Virus record (IMG/VR): IMGVR_UViG_3300010391_000028
Location: 1-26,624 of that record
Source: a virus
Length of the DNA: 26,624 nucleotides
Reading direction: 5' to 3' (one strand)
The position numbers and the translations under genes were made by a program. The notes beneath the pieces were generated by a model. The model searched no databases and was not told the origin of the DNA. It saw nothing but the letters and a program-made list of their open reading frames with translations. Numbering within the stretch: position 1 is the stretch's first letter; each line of letters starts with the position of its first letter. Below are positions 14,040 to 20,531 of the stretch, one piece after another.

Positions 14040-14745
14040 TGAACGGCAGGGCGTGGCCCTACGGGTGGAATCCGTAACCGGGGCCTGTCTCGTAAGCCGC
14101 GGACGAAATCCCGGTCAGCCGTGGCACCGCGCGTGCGGTAGGGAATGGGTCGTCCTGCCGGCCTCTTGACAGAATCGCCGTAGCCCGTACCTTGTCGGAG
14201 TACCGCTACTAGCCCGCGAACTGGTGGGCGGTGCGAACAACTAGGGTCAGATCGGTGGAGCGCCTGTCTTTGTTCCTCCCGCCTCGGTCCTGACCCGCCG
14301 AGATCGGGGTTCGCGGAATGAAGCGGGCGCTTCTCTTTGCGCCCCAGAAGTCGGGTTGGCTCCCTGCCTGTCCGAGCCACGCAAGGCTAGCGAGGATGCC
14401 GCTAGCGCCCGGTTGCGGTGCCAGGCGAGGTCGAGCGTGTAGGCCAACGATCCCGAATAGGAGAATCCTGTACGGGCTCAGTAGCGCGGTGAAGCTCGGC
14501 GCGGGTTCAAGTCCCGCCACCGCCGTCAGTCGGTAGGGTCGCGTAAAGCCGGTCCCTCGTCTCATGGCGGCGCAGCGGTGGAAACACTGACTGGCATGCC
14601 AGGGACAGCATGAGGCAGGGAGCAGTCCCACGGCCCAGAGCCGCGCCGGAGTGGCGAGCGCGGGGGCCCTACCGATGGCAGAACACGATGACGGCCGCCA
14701 GTCTGCCGCCAGTCCCGTGCGGCGGAGTACCAAGGGACTGGCCAT
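14040..14745 (+). ncRNA. Candidate large structured non-coding RNA (~700 nt)
   Basis: No convincing gene lies between 14019 and 14763, yet strong stems follow each other. These are 14048-14060 (AGGGC/GCCCT), 14061-14075 (ACGGGT/ATCCGT), 14077-14115 (ACCGGG/CCCGGT), 14126-14139 (ACCGC/GCGGT), 14244-14296 (GGGTCAG/CTGACCC), 14325-14344 (GGGCGC/GCGCCC), 14357-14379 (TGGCTC/GAGCCA), 14386-14406 (GCTAGCG/CGCTAGC), 14452-14476 (two-part stem), 14641-14663 (CCGCGC/GCGCGG, with outer GGCCC/GGGCC) and 14708-14742 (GCCAGTCCC/GGGACTGGC). Strand, ends and family are uncertain. Length, phage context and an internal tRNA-like arm recall large phage RNAs such as GOLLD or ROOL, but I cannot recall their consensus well enough to assign one. 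Overlapping minus-strand ORFs look like shadows. Confidence 0.5.
14227..14525 (+). other. tRNA-like element: acceptor-type closing stem plus near-perfect T-arm
   Basis: At 14501-14517 there is a canonical T-arm (GCGGG, loop TTCAAGT, CCCGC), followed at once by CACCGCC (14518-14524), placed exactly where an acceptor 3' strand belongs. Its perfect 7-base complement GGCGGTG lies at 14227-14233, so the two can close a ~299-nt domain. Just before the T-arm is a D-arm-like stretch (GCTCAGTAGCGCGG). No anticodon arm is visible, and CCA is not encoded. tmRNA is disfavoured: there is no G3-U70 pair and no recognisable tag with stop. An intron-bearing, degenerate or mimic tRNA remains possible. Confidence 0.4.
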
Positions 14746-14763
14746 CGCGCTGGTTCAGGTTGC

Positions 14764-14910
14764 ATGGGTGAATCATTGAACGAAGCAATAGAGCGGGAGA
14801 TTGATGCCGTCCTTGACCGCATCGAATTCCGGCTCCTGAAACTGGAAGCACAGTACGGAGACACGTCCCATCCGCTCCGGCGGTGGTGGCGGCAGTTGCG
14901 AAATCGGTAG
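14764..14910 (+). CDS. 48-aa helical mini-protein
   Basis: ATG 14764 begins a compact, charged product ('LNEAIEREIDAVLDRIEFRL' then an aromatic/basic end with 'RRWWRQLRNR'), strongly predicted helical. Composition is unlike the random frames nearby, which favours coding, but there is no good Shine-Dalgarno. It follows the structured non-coding region directly. Function unknown. Confidence 0.45.
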   Translation: MGESLNEAIEREIDAVLDRIEFRLLKLEAQYGDTSHPLRRWWRQLRNR

Positions 14911-15026
14911 GGCCGGAGGACAACCGTCGTCGCACCGATGCCTCGCCTCCCGGGGGGCCTAGTGAGTGAATTCGGTCGCGCGATGTTCAGAGCCGCCAAC
15001 TTTGCCCCAACGGGAGGAAGGTCGCC

Positions 15027-15491
15027 GTGCGCCCAAACCTGACCCCCAATACCAATACAAAGACGGGCTACCCAGAGGCTAGTACGGACACCGATGCCGA
15101 GGTCCCTGCCTCGACGGTGACTGGAATCCAACTAGCCCTTGAGACCATCCGCAGCAGGGCATTCGTTCCCCCCTCGACCTACTGGCCGATGTACCAACTC
15201 TCCGATGGGGAACTGGATCTCTTGCTGGCGAGCCTCATGGAGCACGATGCCCACGCCAACTATCCCGTGCGCTGCTACGTCGGTAAGTACGACGGGGACG
15301 ACTGGCTACTGGCCTTCGGGGAGAGCCAAGAACACGGCGAGGTGCAGGTGAGCACCGACCGGGTCCACTGCTCTCAGGTGCGCGGCGATGCATGGGACGA
15401 CGCCCAGGCCTACGTGGGCCTCCGAAACAACCTGCCGAGCATCATCGCCAGCCTCGAGGAACTCCTCCAGTGGCGCTTGGGGCGGCGATGA
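15027..15491 (+). CDS. Hypothetical 154-aa protein
   Basis: GTG 15027 follows a strong GGAGGAAGG. Residues 1-30 are Thr/Pro-rich and probably disordered. The rest is acidic and alpha/beta ('YQLSDGELDLLLASLMEHD', 'CYVGKYDGDDWLLAFGESQEHGEVQV', 'LRNNLPSIIASLEELLQWR'). No TM or catalytic motif is visible. Its end overlaps the next start (ATGA at 15488), so it begins a coupled plus-strand run leading to the helicase. Function unknown. Confidence 0.6.
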   Translation: MRPNLTPNTNTKTGYPEASTDTDAEVPASTVTGIQLALETIRSRAFVPPSTYWPMYQLSDGELDLLLASLMEHDAHANYPVRCYVGKYDGDDWLLAFGESQEHGEVQVSTDRVHCSQVRGDAWDDAQAYVGLRNNLPSIIASLEELLQWRLGRR

Positions 15492-15694
15492 ACGACGCTC
15501 CCAGCCTCTCGCCTCCGCACATGGCGCGCGCCGAACTGGAAGCCTATCTCCTCAATGTGTTGCAACTGATAGGTGTGCGGGCCGCCATCATGGACCCGAC
15601 CGCTGGTGTGGGCGCCATCACGATTTGGCGGCCTGAGCGCCTAGCTCAGCGCTTGGCGCTACATGTAGTTCCCAAACCAGTGAGCGGATCATGA
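15488..15694 (+). CDS. Hypothetical 68-aa protein
   Basis: Starts in the ATGA overlap with the gene above and ends in another with the gene at 15691. The product has an Ala/Leu-rich helix ('MARAELEAYLLNVLQLIGVRAAIM') then a short beta-like end. It has no Cys and no recognisable family. Support comes from overlaps on both sides. Confidence 0.5.
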   Translation: MNDAPSLSPPHMARAELEAYLLNVLQLIGVRAAIMDPTAGVGAITIWRPERLAQRLALHVVPKPVSGS

Positions 15695-15894
15695 GCCTCT
15701 GCCGTGCGTCAGATGATCCGACCGCCCCTTGCCCGTTCGTCGGCCAGTGCCCCGAGCTGCGTCGCGAGACGGCGGTGCGCGCTGGGTTGCGGGGCAACGG
15801 CTGTATCTGGTACCAAAAGTTCGCGGTCCTGCTGCCCGGCTTGACGCGCACCCCGGAGCAGGAAGAACGCCTCGCCCTCCAAGCTGGAGCCTAA
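15691..15894 (+). CDS. 67-aa Cys-containing protein
   Basis: ATG 15691 (ATGA overlap). Cys residues lie near both ends of the core ('CRASDDPTAPCPFVGQCPELRRE … GNGCIWYQK'). Four Cys could bind zinc or a cluster. The C-terminus is a helix ending in Ala-Gly-Ala. Function unknown. Confidence 0.5.
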   Translation: MSLCRASDDPTAPCPFVGQCPELRRETAVRAGLRGNGCIWYQKFAVLLPGLTRTPEQEERLALQAGA

Positions 15895-15899
15895 ATCGA

Positions 15900-16115
15900 A
15901 TGGCTCTGCCAAATCCCAACCTCACGACGCCGGGCGATCCGGCATCACGCGCTTGGCTGTCCCAGGACCGCGACGGCGAACGCTATTGGCTCGTGTTTGG
16001 AACGCGGAAGATCGCCTACGTGCGTGCGGAGACCGTGCAGCAGCTCGCGGCCCTCGACAACGGCTTCGGACCGCGGGAGTTAGTCTCCATGGAACGGCTC
16101 TCCGTTCACCGATGA
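15900..16115 (+). CDS. Hypothetical 71-aa protein preceding the helicase
   Basis: ATG 15900. The product contains 'WLSQDRDGERYWLVFGTRKIAYVRAETVQQLAAL', a small beta-beta-alpha fold, and ends in a 4-base overlap with the helicase start at 16112 (ATGA), so the two are co-translated. It might be a helicase partner, but no family is recognised. Confidence 0.55.
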   Translation: MALPNPNLTTPGDPASRAWLSQDRDGERYWLVFGTRKIAYVRAETVQQLAALDNGFGPRELVSMERLSVHR

Positions 16116-16588
16116 CCGCGACGTATAGCGAGTTCCTGCAGCGCAAGGCCCAGTTGGGTGGCCAGCACGGCTTCGCGCCCGTCTGGATGCCATCCTTCCT
16201 GTTCGATTTCCAAGCGGCACTCGTGGACTGGGCACTTTGGAAAGGCCGCGCCGCGATCTTCGCCGACTGCGGGCTCGGCAAGACACCGATGCAACTGGTC
16301 TGGGCGGAGAACGTCGTTCGGCACACCAACAAGCGCGTGTTGATTCTCACGCCATTGGCGGTGACCCATCAGACGCTCGCCGAAGCGGCGAAGTTCGGGA
16401 TTGCTGCGCGCCGGGCGCATACACCGACCGACGGCTTGGCCGACATCACGGTCACGAACTACGAGCGCCTGCACCACTTCGATCCGACGGAGTTTGTCGG
16501 CGTGGTGTGCGACGAGTCCTCCATTCTCAGCGTTCATGCGGAAGCTGCCCTATCGGCTACTCTGCACGGCCACTGCTGCGCCGAATGA
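16112..16588 (+). CDS. SNF2-like helicase, N-terminal fragment (frameshifted)
   Basis: The 158-aa fragment holds the ATPase front half: a lead-in 'FDFQAALVDWALWKGRAAIFADCGLGKT' (Walker A GLGKT at 54-58), 'RVLILTPLAVTHQTLAEA' (motif Ia) and 'ITVTNYERLHHF'. It reaches 'VVCDESS' (134-137, a DExx motif) and then runs into unrelated sequence until the stop. The proper continuation is in another frame (16536), so a gene of about 450 aa is broken at about 16530. Motor proteins of this SNF2/DEAD type use ATP to move on DNA; in phages they often sit beside methyltransferases, as here. Either a real indel or an assembly error explains the break. Confidence 0.8.
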   Translation: MTATYSEFLQRKAQLGGQHGFAPVWMPSFLFDFQAALVDWALWKGRAAIFADCGLGKTPMQLVWAENVVRHTNKRVLILTPLAVTHQTLAEAAKFGIAARRAHTPTDGLADITVTNYERLHHFDPTEFVGVVCDESSILSVHAEAALSATLHGHCCAE

Positions 16589-17462
16589 TTACATCGAGAT
16601 GGGCACGAGTAGCGAAGCCTTGGGCTACCTCGGGCATATGGACATGCTCAACCGCTTTTTCAAGAACGACGCGAACAATGTTTCGCAAGGACGGAAATAC
16701 GGACAAGTCGTGAAGTGGCGTTTCAAGGGCCACGCCGAAGTCCCCTTCTGGCGCTGGGTCGCCTCATGGGCTCGAGCGGCCCGACGTCCGTCCGATCTAG
16801 GCTTCGCCGATGATCGATTTCATCTCCCGCCGCTGACGGAACGCGAACATCCAGTCGTGGCTCGAGAACTTGCCGAGGGCATGTTGTTCGCCCTGCCGGC
16901 GCTGTCGCTGCCCGAACAACGGGAGGAACGGCGCCGGACGATTACCGAACGCTGCGAACAAGTGGCGCGGCTCGTGGTTGGTACTGGACAGCCCGCGCTT
17001 GTGTGGTGCCACCTCAACCCCGAAGGTGATCTGTTGACCAAGTTGATTCCTGGGGCTGTACAAGTGAGCGGATCCGACAGCGACGACGCCAAAGAGGAGA
17101 AGTTCCAAGCGTTCACCAGCGGTGCCGTCCGGGTGCTGGTGACCAAGCCGAAGATCGGCGCTTGGGGGTTGAACTTTCAGCACTGCGCTCACGTCGCCAT
17201 GTTCCCGTCGCACTCCTATGAGCAGTACTATCAGGGTATTCGGCGGTGCTGGCGGTTCGGCCAAACGCGCCCCGTCGTGGTGGATGTGGTCACGACCGAA
17301 GGTGAAACACGCGTGCTGGCGAATCTACAGCGCAAAGCCGCACAAGCTGATGCGATGTTCACGCGATTGGTCGCGGCGATGCGCGATGCGCTGAGCGTCA
17401 CGCCGACAGTGGCCGCGACGGCTACCACGGAGGTTCCGGCATGGCTGTCGCCCAGCAGTTGA
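16536..17462 (+). CDS. SNF2-like helicase, C-terminal fragment (frameshifted)
   Basis: The 308-aa fragment continues the helicase in another frame, beginning 'MRKLPYRLLCTATAAPNDYIE' (motif III, TATAAPND). It then carries the second RecA-like domain: 'PALVWCHLNPEGDLLTKLIP', 'VRVLVTKPKIGAWGLNFQHC' (motif V) and 'YEQYYQGIRRCWRFGQTRPV' (motif VI, with the Arg finger pattern QxxRRxxRxGQ). The conserved stretch between DESS and FMRKL (about 13-17 residues in related proteins as I recall them) is missing. This suggests a deletion not divisible by three rather than a simple single-base slip. Its end overlaps the methyltransferase start by 22 bases. Confidence 0.8.
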   Translation: MRKLPYRLLCTATAAPNDYIEMGTSSEALGYLGHMDMLNRFFKNDANNVSQGRKYGQVVKWRFKGHAEVPFWRWVASWARAARRPSDLGFADDRFHLPPLTEREHPVVARELAEGMLFALPALSLPEQREERRRTITERCEQVARLVVGTGQPALVWCHLNPEGDLLTKLIPGAVQVSGSDSDDAKEEKFQAFTSGAVRVLVTKPKIGAWGLNFQHCAHVAMFPSHSYEQYYQGIRRCWRFGQTRPVVVDVVTTEGETRVLANLQRKAAQADAMFTRLVAAMRDALSVTPTVAATATTEVPAWLSPSS

Positions 17463-18418
17463 TTACCGAACGGTACGCTCTCTACCAAGGCGATTGCTGC
17501 GAGGTGATGCCGACGCTTCCCACGCAGTCGATGCACCTCTCGCTCTACTCGCCCCCCTTCGCTGGACTGTACCACTACTCGTCGAGCGACCGCGACCTGT
17601 CGAACAACGACAGTTATGAGGCCTTCTTCACGCACTACGCATTCGTTGTCCGCGAGCTCGCCCGCCTCACGATGCCCGGGCGGATGACGGCCGTCCATTG
17701 CATGGATGTGCCGAGCGGCAACTCGGGGAGCGATCACCTTGTTGACTTCCCCGGTGACATCATCCGTCTGCACGAGCGCGAAGGCTGGCACTACATCGCG
17801 CGCTATGCTGTCTGGAAGGAACCGCTAGGTGTGCGCAATCGGACAATGGCCAAGAACCTCGCGCACAAGACAATCGTGGAGGACTCCTCGCGTTGCAGTG
17901 TGGCGAGTGCCGACTACCTGCTGGTGTTCCGACGCCATGGGACCAATCCCGTGCCGATCACCCATCCACAGGGCTTGACGGAGTATGCTGGCGAACGGCT
18001 GCCGCCCGCCGACGTGCCGCGTTATCGCGGCTGGACCGGCAAGCAGATCGAGAATCGCTATTCGCATTGGATCTGGCGCCAGTATGCGTCGGCCTTCTGG
18101 GATGATATTCGGATCGGGCGCGTATTGCCGTTTCGACCAGCGCGCGAAGCAGACGATGAGAAGCATGTTCACCCACTACAACTTGACCTGATCGATCGCG
18201 TGCTGGTGCTGTGGTCCAACCCCGGAGAAACCGTGCTAACGCCATTCATGGGCGTGGGGTCTGAGGTCTACGGAGCGGTGAGCGCGGGTCGCCGAGGCGT
18301 GGGGATCGAGCTCAAGGCATCGTACTATCGCCAAGCGGTTGCGAATCTCGCCGCTATTGGCCACCATGAGGCTGAACAACACCAACTGCTGGATGCGGTG
18401 GAAGAAGTCGCCGAATGA
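17441..18418 (+). CDS. Site-specific DNA methyltransferase (amino-methylating)
   Basis: A 325-aa enzyme. Motif IV 'SPPF' is at 37-40, motif I 'TPFMGVGSEVYGAVSAGRRGVGIEL' at about 267-291 (FxGxG AdoMet site), and motif X is near 'YYRQAVANL'. Motif IV precedes motif I, the beta-class order of amino-methyltransferases. SPPF is commoner for N4-cytosine enzymes but N6-adenine is also possible. Its start overlaps the helicase end by 22 bases, and its stop overlaps the next start. It probably protects phage DNA from host restriction, but no cognate nuclease is seen. The recognition site cannot be read from sequence. Confidence 0.88.
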   Translation: MAVAQQLITERYALYQGDCCEVMPTLPTQSMHLSLYSPPFAGLYHYSSSDRDLSNNDSYEAFFTHYAFVVRELARLTMPGRMTAVHCMDVPSGNSGSDHLVDFPGDIIRLHEREGWHYIARYAVWKEPLGVRNRTMAKNLAHKTIVEDSSRCSVASADYLLVFRRHGTNPVPITHPQGLTEYAGERLPPADVPRYRGWTGKQIENRYSHWIWRQYASAFWDDIRIGRVLPFRPAREADDEKHVHPLQLDLIDRVLVLWSNPGETVLTPFMGVGSEVYGAVSAGRRGVGIELKASYYRQAVANLAAIGHHEAEQHQLLDAVEEVAE

Positions 18419-18723
18419 ACCCCAGCCTCCAGCTCGGCCTCGAGCTTCTGAGCCGCACGGCCGCGCGCCATGCGGGCCTGCTGGACCGGCTCACGCCCTT
18501 GGCCCGCGAACTCGCGGCGCAGCCCCACGGGGCAACGATCGCCGATGTCCGAGAGATGGCCATGGCGCGCGGCCTGCTCACGGGCCACGAGCAGGGCCGT
18601 AGCCTCTCGTGCCTCGGCGCGCTGATGCAGCGGGCGGGCTTGGTGGCTACGCCGCACTACCGTAGGAGTATGATTCGCCAAGCACACGGAAATCTGGGTC
18701 GCGTCTGGAGGCTCGTGCCATGA
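18415..18723 (+). CDS. Putative small winged-helix-like protein
   Basis: A 102-aa protein starting in an ATGA overlap with the methyltransferase. The C-terminal ~65 residues read 'ATIADVREMAMARGLLTGHEQGRSLSCLGALMQRAGLVATPHYRRS', a helix-turn-helix/wing-like layout, then basic residues. I recall similar proteins after phage helicase/methylase pairs. It could be a DNA-binding partner or regulator. The fold is inferred from helix pattern only. Confidence 0.55.
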   Translation: MNPSLQLGLELLSRTAARHAGLLDRLTPLARELAAQPHGATIADVREMAMARGLLTGHEQGRSLSCLGALMQRAGLVATPHYRRSMIRQAHGNLGRVWRLVP

Positions 18724-19004
18724 TTCTTCCCGATGCGCGCCGTGGGGGAACGGTGCCACGCTGCGCCTGCGGTACCCCGCTCGCGTTCGCCACGTGGGAC
18801 GGATACCTCTACGAATGGTGCGCGGCCTGCCGACGCGAAGCCCCGGTGCCACTCGTTGGGAAGCGGCGCTATCCCCAGACGGCGGATCACGTGGCTTTGT
18901 TGCGGGCGGGTGTGGCTCGGGCACGCCGACGGCTTCCAGCGATCAAACGCAAGCCGGGCTCGCTGGGCAGTGCCAAAGGCCCACATTTGTGGAAGGGGGC
19001 ATGA
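18720..19004 (+). CDS. Zinc-ribbon protein
   Basis: A 94-aa protein with an N-terminal ribbon ('PRCACGTPLAF … EWCAACRREAP') and a basic C-terminus ('ARARRRLPAIKRKPG'). ATGA overlaps link it to both neighbours. It is probably a nucleic-acid-binding accessory protein of the replication/modification cassette. No specific family is recognised. Confidence 0.6.
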   Translation: MILPDARRGGTVPRCACGTPLAFATWDGYLYEWCAACRREAPVPLVGKRRYPQTADHVALLRAGVARARRRLPAIKRKPGSLGSAKGPHLWKGA

Positions 19005-19081
19005 CGGCCGTGCTGGCGCGCGCGGTGAAGCGGGCGCTCGGCCTGCCGCTTGACCAATCCGCACCCTGTGGTCTACCTTAG
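19001..19081 (+). CDS. 26-aa ORF, doubtful
   Basis: ATG 19001 overlaps the preceding stop (ATGA) and encodes a 26-residue Ala/Leu/Arg peptide. Only the coupling supports it. It ends before the holin-like gene and may be spurious. Confidence 0.25.
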   Translation: MTAVLARAVKRALGLPLDQSAPCGLP

Positions 19082-19114
19082 GGCCTAGCAGTGCACCTTT
19101 TACGGGAGGGCAAT

Positions 19115-19429
19115 ATGTTCGGACTTCAAGCCGCCCCCGACGTTCCCGGCCTTCTGTCCAGCCTCTTGGCCATCGTGATTCCCGCGGCGGCCACTTGGCT
19201 GGCGATGCAGGCGGCCAAGATGAGCGCCTTCGTCGCTGGGCTAGGCGACATGCTGAAGCGTGGCATCGCGTTAGTCGTGGCGTTCGTGGTCGCCTTCGTG
19301 CAGTCCCATGTCCCGGGCCTGCCACAGCTCCCGGTGGAGTTGGCAGGCTTCGACGCAACGATCTTCGAGGGCGTGCTGAACTTCGCGCTCTCACAGGTGC
19401 TCTTCCTGCTGTTCAAGCCGAAAGCCTGA
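19115..19429 (+). CDS. Small multi-pass membrane protein, holin-like
   Basis: A 104-aa protein, ATG 19115 with GGGAGG upstream. There are three hydrophobic segments, about 12-32 (Leu/Ile/Ala), 50-63 (Val/Ala/Phe) and 84-100 (Leu/Phe), with a short charged tail (KPKA). Size and topology resemble class I holins, which have three TMs. Its distance from the endolysin (about 14.5 kb) is unusual but the two could still act together. A structural or membrane-remodelling role is an alternative. Confidence 0.6.
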   Translation: MFGLQAAPDVPGLLSSLLAIVIPAAATWLAMQAAKMSAFVAGLGDMLKRGIALVVAFVVAFVQSHVPGLPQLPVELAGFDATIFEGVLNFALSQVLFLLFKPKA

Positions 19430-19451
19430 AGCGCTCCCAGAGTAGAACTTT

Positions 19452-19482
19452 CCGCGCCCGTCGTTGTTCTAGGCGGGCGCGG
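19452..19482 (+). terminator. Perfect 9-bp hairpin after the holin-like gene
   Basis: CCGCGCCCG (19452-19460) pairs perfectly with CGGGCGCGG (19474-19482) around a 13-base loop, just 22 bases after the 19429 stop. No T-run follows, so a rho-independent terminator is not certain. It might instead be a processing or pause hairpin. Confidence 0.4.
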
Positions 19483-19524
19483 CTTGACGAACGGCTAGCC
19501 TCTCCCCCATCATATAGCCATCTG

Positions 19525-19548
19525 CTGCGGGGCCTGTGTGCCCCGCAG
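19525..19548 (+). promoter_or_regulatory. Second 9-bp hairpin in the leader of the structural genes
   Basis: CTGCGGGGC (19525-19533) pairs with GCCCCGCAG (19540-19548) around a 6-base loop, 24 bases before the GTG start at 19573. A Shine-Dalgarno (AAGGAG at 19561) lies between the stem and the start. The pair of hairpins in ~100 bases suggests a junction between transcription units or a leader that affects translation. Confidence 0.4.
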
Positions 19549-19572
19549 ATCATCGAGGCAAAGGAGAACACC

Positions 19573-19896
19573 GTGGGCGCGATCACGGCTGACTGCGTGC
19601 GCCAAGCCTGCTCCATTTATGAGCGGCAGCATGGTGTCCCGCCTCGCTTCTTGCATATCCCCGTCGCTGAATTAGAAGCCATCCGCTACGCGTTGCGCGA
19701 CGTCATGAATGACGCCTGCGTCGTGCACTTGCCACCCTATCGGCTCATCAGTCGCCTTGATGAGACGGGGCGCCTGCCCGGGTTCGTGTTCGTGACTCAC
19801 CAGACCATTCCCCGCACGCTGCGCGTCGGCCGCACTGTGTGGCTGCCCTTCAGCCGCCGACCGTTCACATGCCACTATCGTGGGGGATCGCCATGA
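19573..19896 (+). CDS. Hypothetical 107-aa protein at head of structural block
   Basis: GTG 19573 with an ideal AAGGAG. A helical N-terminus ('DCVRQACSIYERQHGVPPRFLHIP'), then an alpha/beta part ('AIRYALRDVMNDACVVHLPPYRL'), then beta strands toward the end. The stop overlaps the next start (ATGA at 19893). No family is recognised; position suggests a small structural or regulatory protein of the following virion genes. Confidence 0.6.
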   Translation: MGAITADCVRQACSIYERQHGVPPRFLHIPVAELEAIRYALRDVMNDACVVHLPPYRLISRLDETGRLPGFVFVTHQTIPRTLRVGRTVWLPFSRRPFTCHYRGGSP

Positions 19897-20522
19897 GTAC
19901 CACCTATCTCGCGGACGCCCTGCTCAACCACGTCTATCGCAACACGGCCCTGACGAGCCCGACGACCGTCTATACCGGGCTCATCCAGACGATCACCGAC
20001 ATCGAAGCGGGCACGGTGACCGAATCGTCCTACTCAGGGTACGGGCGCCAGGGAACGGCGTTCGATGCGCCAGCGGCGGGGCTCGGGGGACGCTTCGTCC
20101 AGAGCACGGCCCAAGAGTCCTACGGCCAGAAAGGCGATGCGGGTTCGATCACGGTCATCGCGGTCGGGGCCTGGGACGCCTCGACGGCGGGCAACCTGCT
20201 CTCGGTCACGCTGGTTGATGCCGATGCGCCCGTGTTCGCGACGGTGACGCTCGCGAGCCCCGGGGTCTTCACGGCTCCCGGCCACACGCTCTCGAACAGC
20301 CAGACGTGCCGGCTCGAGGCCGTACCTGGAGCAGCGCTTCCGGCTGGCCTGAGCGAGAACACCACCTACACGATCGCGAGCGTCTCCGGCGACACGTTCA
20401 CCGTCAGCACGAACACGACAACGAGCGGGAGCTGCCTCGTGCGTCCCTTCACGGGCGTGACGGTCAACCAGAACGACACGCCGCAGGTGGCGGCGGCCGC
20501 GCTGAAGATCTACATGGACTGA
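19893..20522 (+). CDS. Phage structural protein (tail/fibre-type)
   Basis: A 209-aa protein. Its opening 'TYLADALLNHVYRNTALTSPTTVYTGLIQT' is a common start of phage virion proteins placed near receptor-binding genes, and the rest is Thr/Ser/Gly-rich beta sequence ('TVTLASPGVFTAPGH', 'TYTIASVSGDTFTVSTNTTT'). No enzymatic motif is seen. It is likely a virion surface or tail component and is coupled to the 19573 gene. The specific position in the virion is unknown. Confidence 0.7.
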   Translation: MSTTYLADALLNHVYRNTALTSPTTVYTGLIQTITDIEAGTVTESSYSGYGRQGTAFDAPAAGLGGRFVQSTAQESYGQKGDAGSITVIAVGAWDASTAGNLLSVTLVDADAPVFATVTLASPGVFTAPGHTLSNSQTCRLEAVPGAALPAGLSENTTYTIASVSGDTFTVSTNTTTSGSCLVRPFTGVTVNQNDTPQVAAAALKIYMD

Positions 20523-20531
20523 GCGGCCCCA

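Noticed and set aside
14227-14525. tmRNA
   Set aside because: The closing stem would fit, but there is no G3-U70 pair for alanine charging, no conserved 5' 'GGATTCGAC' string and no credible tag ORF with stop.
14209-14745. A 178-aa minus-strand open frame over the stem-rich region
   Set aside because: Arg/Ala/Pro-rich, no ribosome-binding site and no recognisable domain; GC-rich DNA keeps frames open. The opposite frame at 13940-14380 was dismissed for the same reasons.
14938-15042. A 34-aa open frame upstream of the 15027 gene
   Set aside because: It has no ribosome-binding site and runs into the well-supported GTG 15027 start in another frame.
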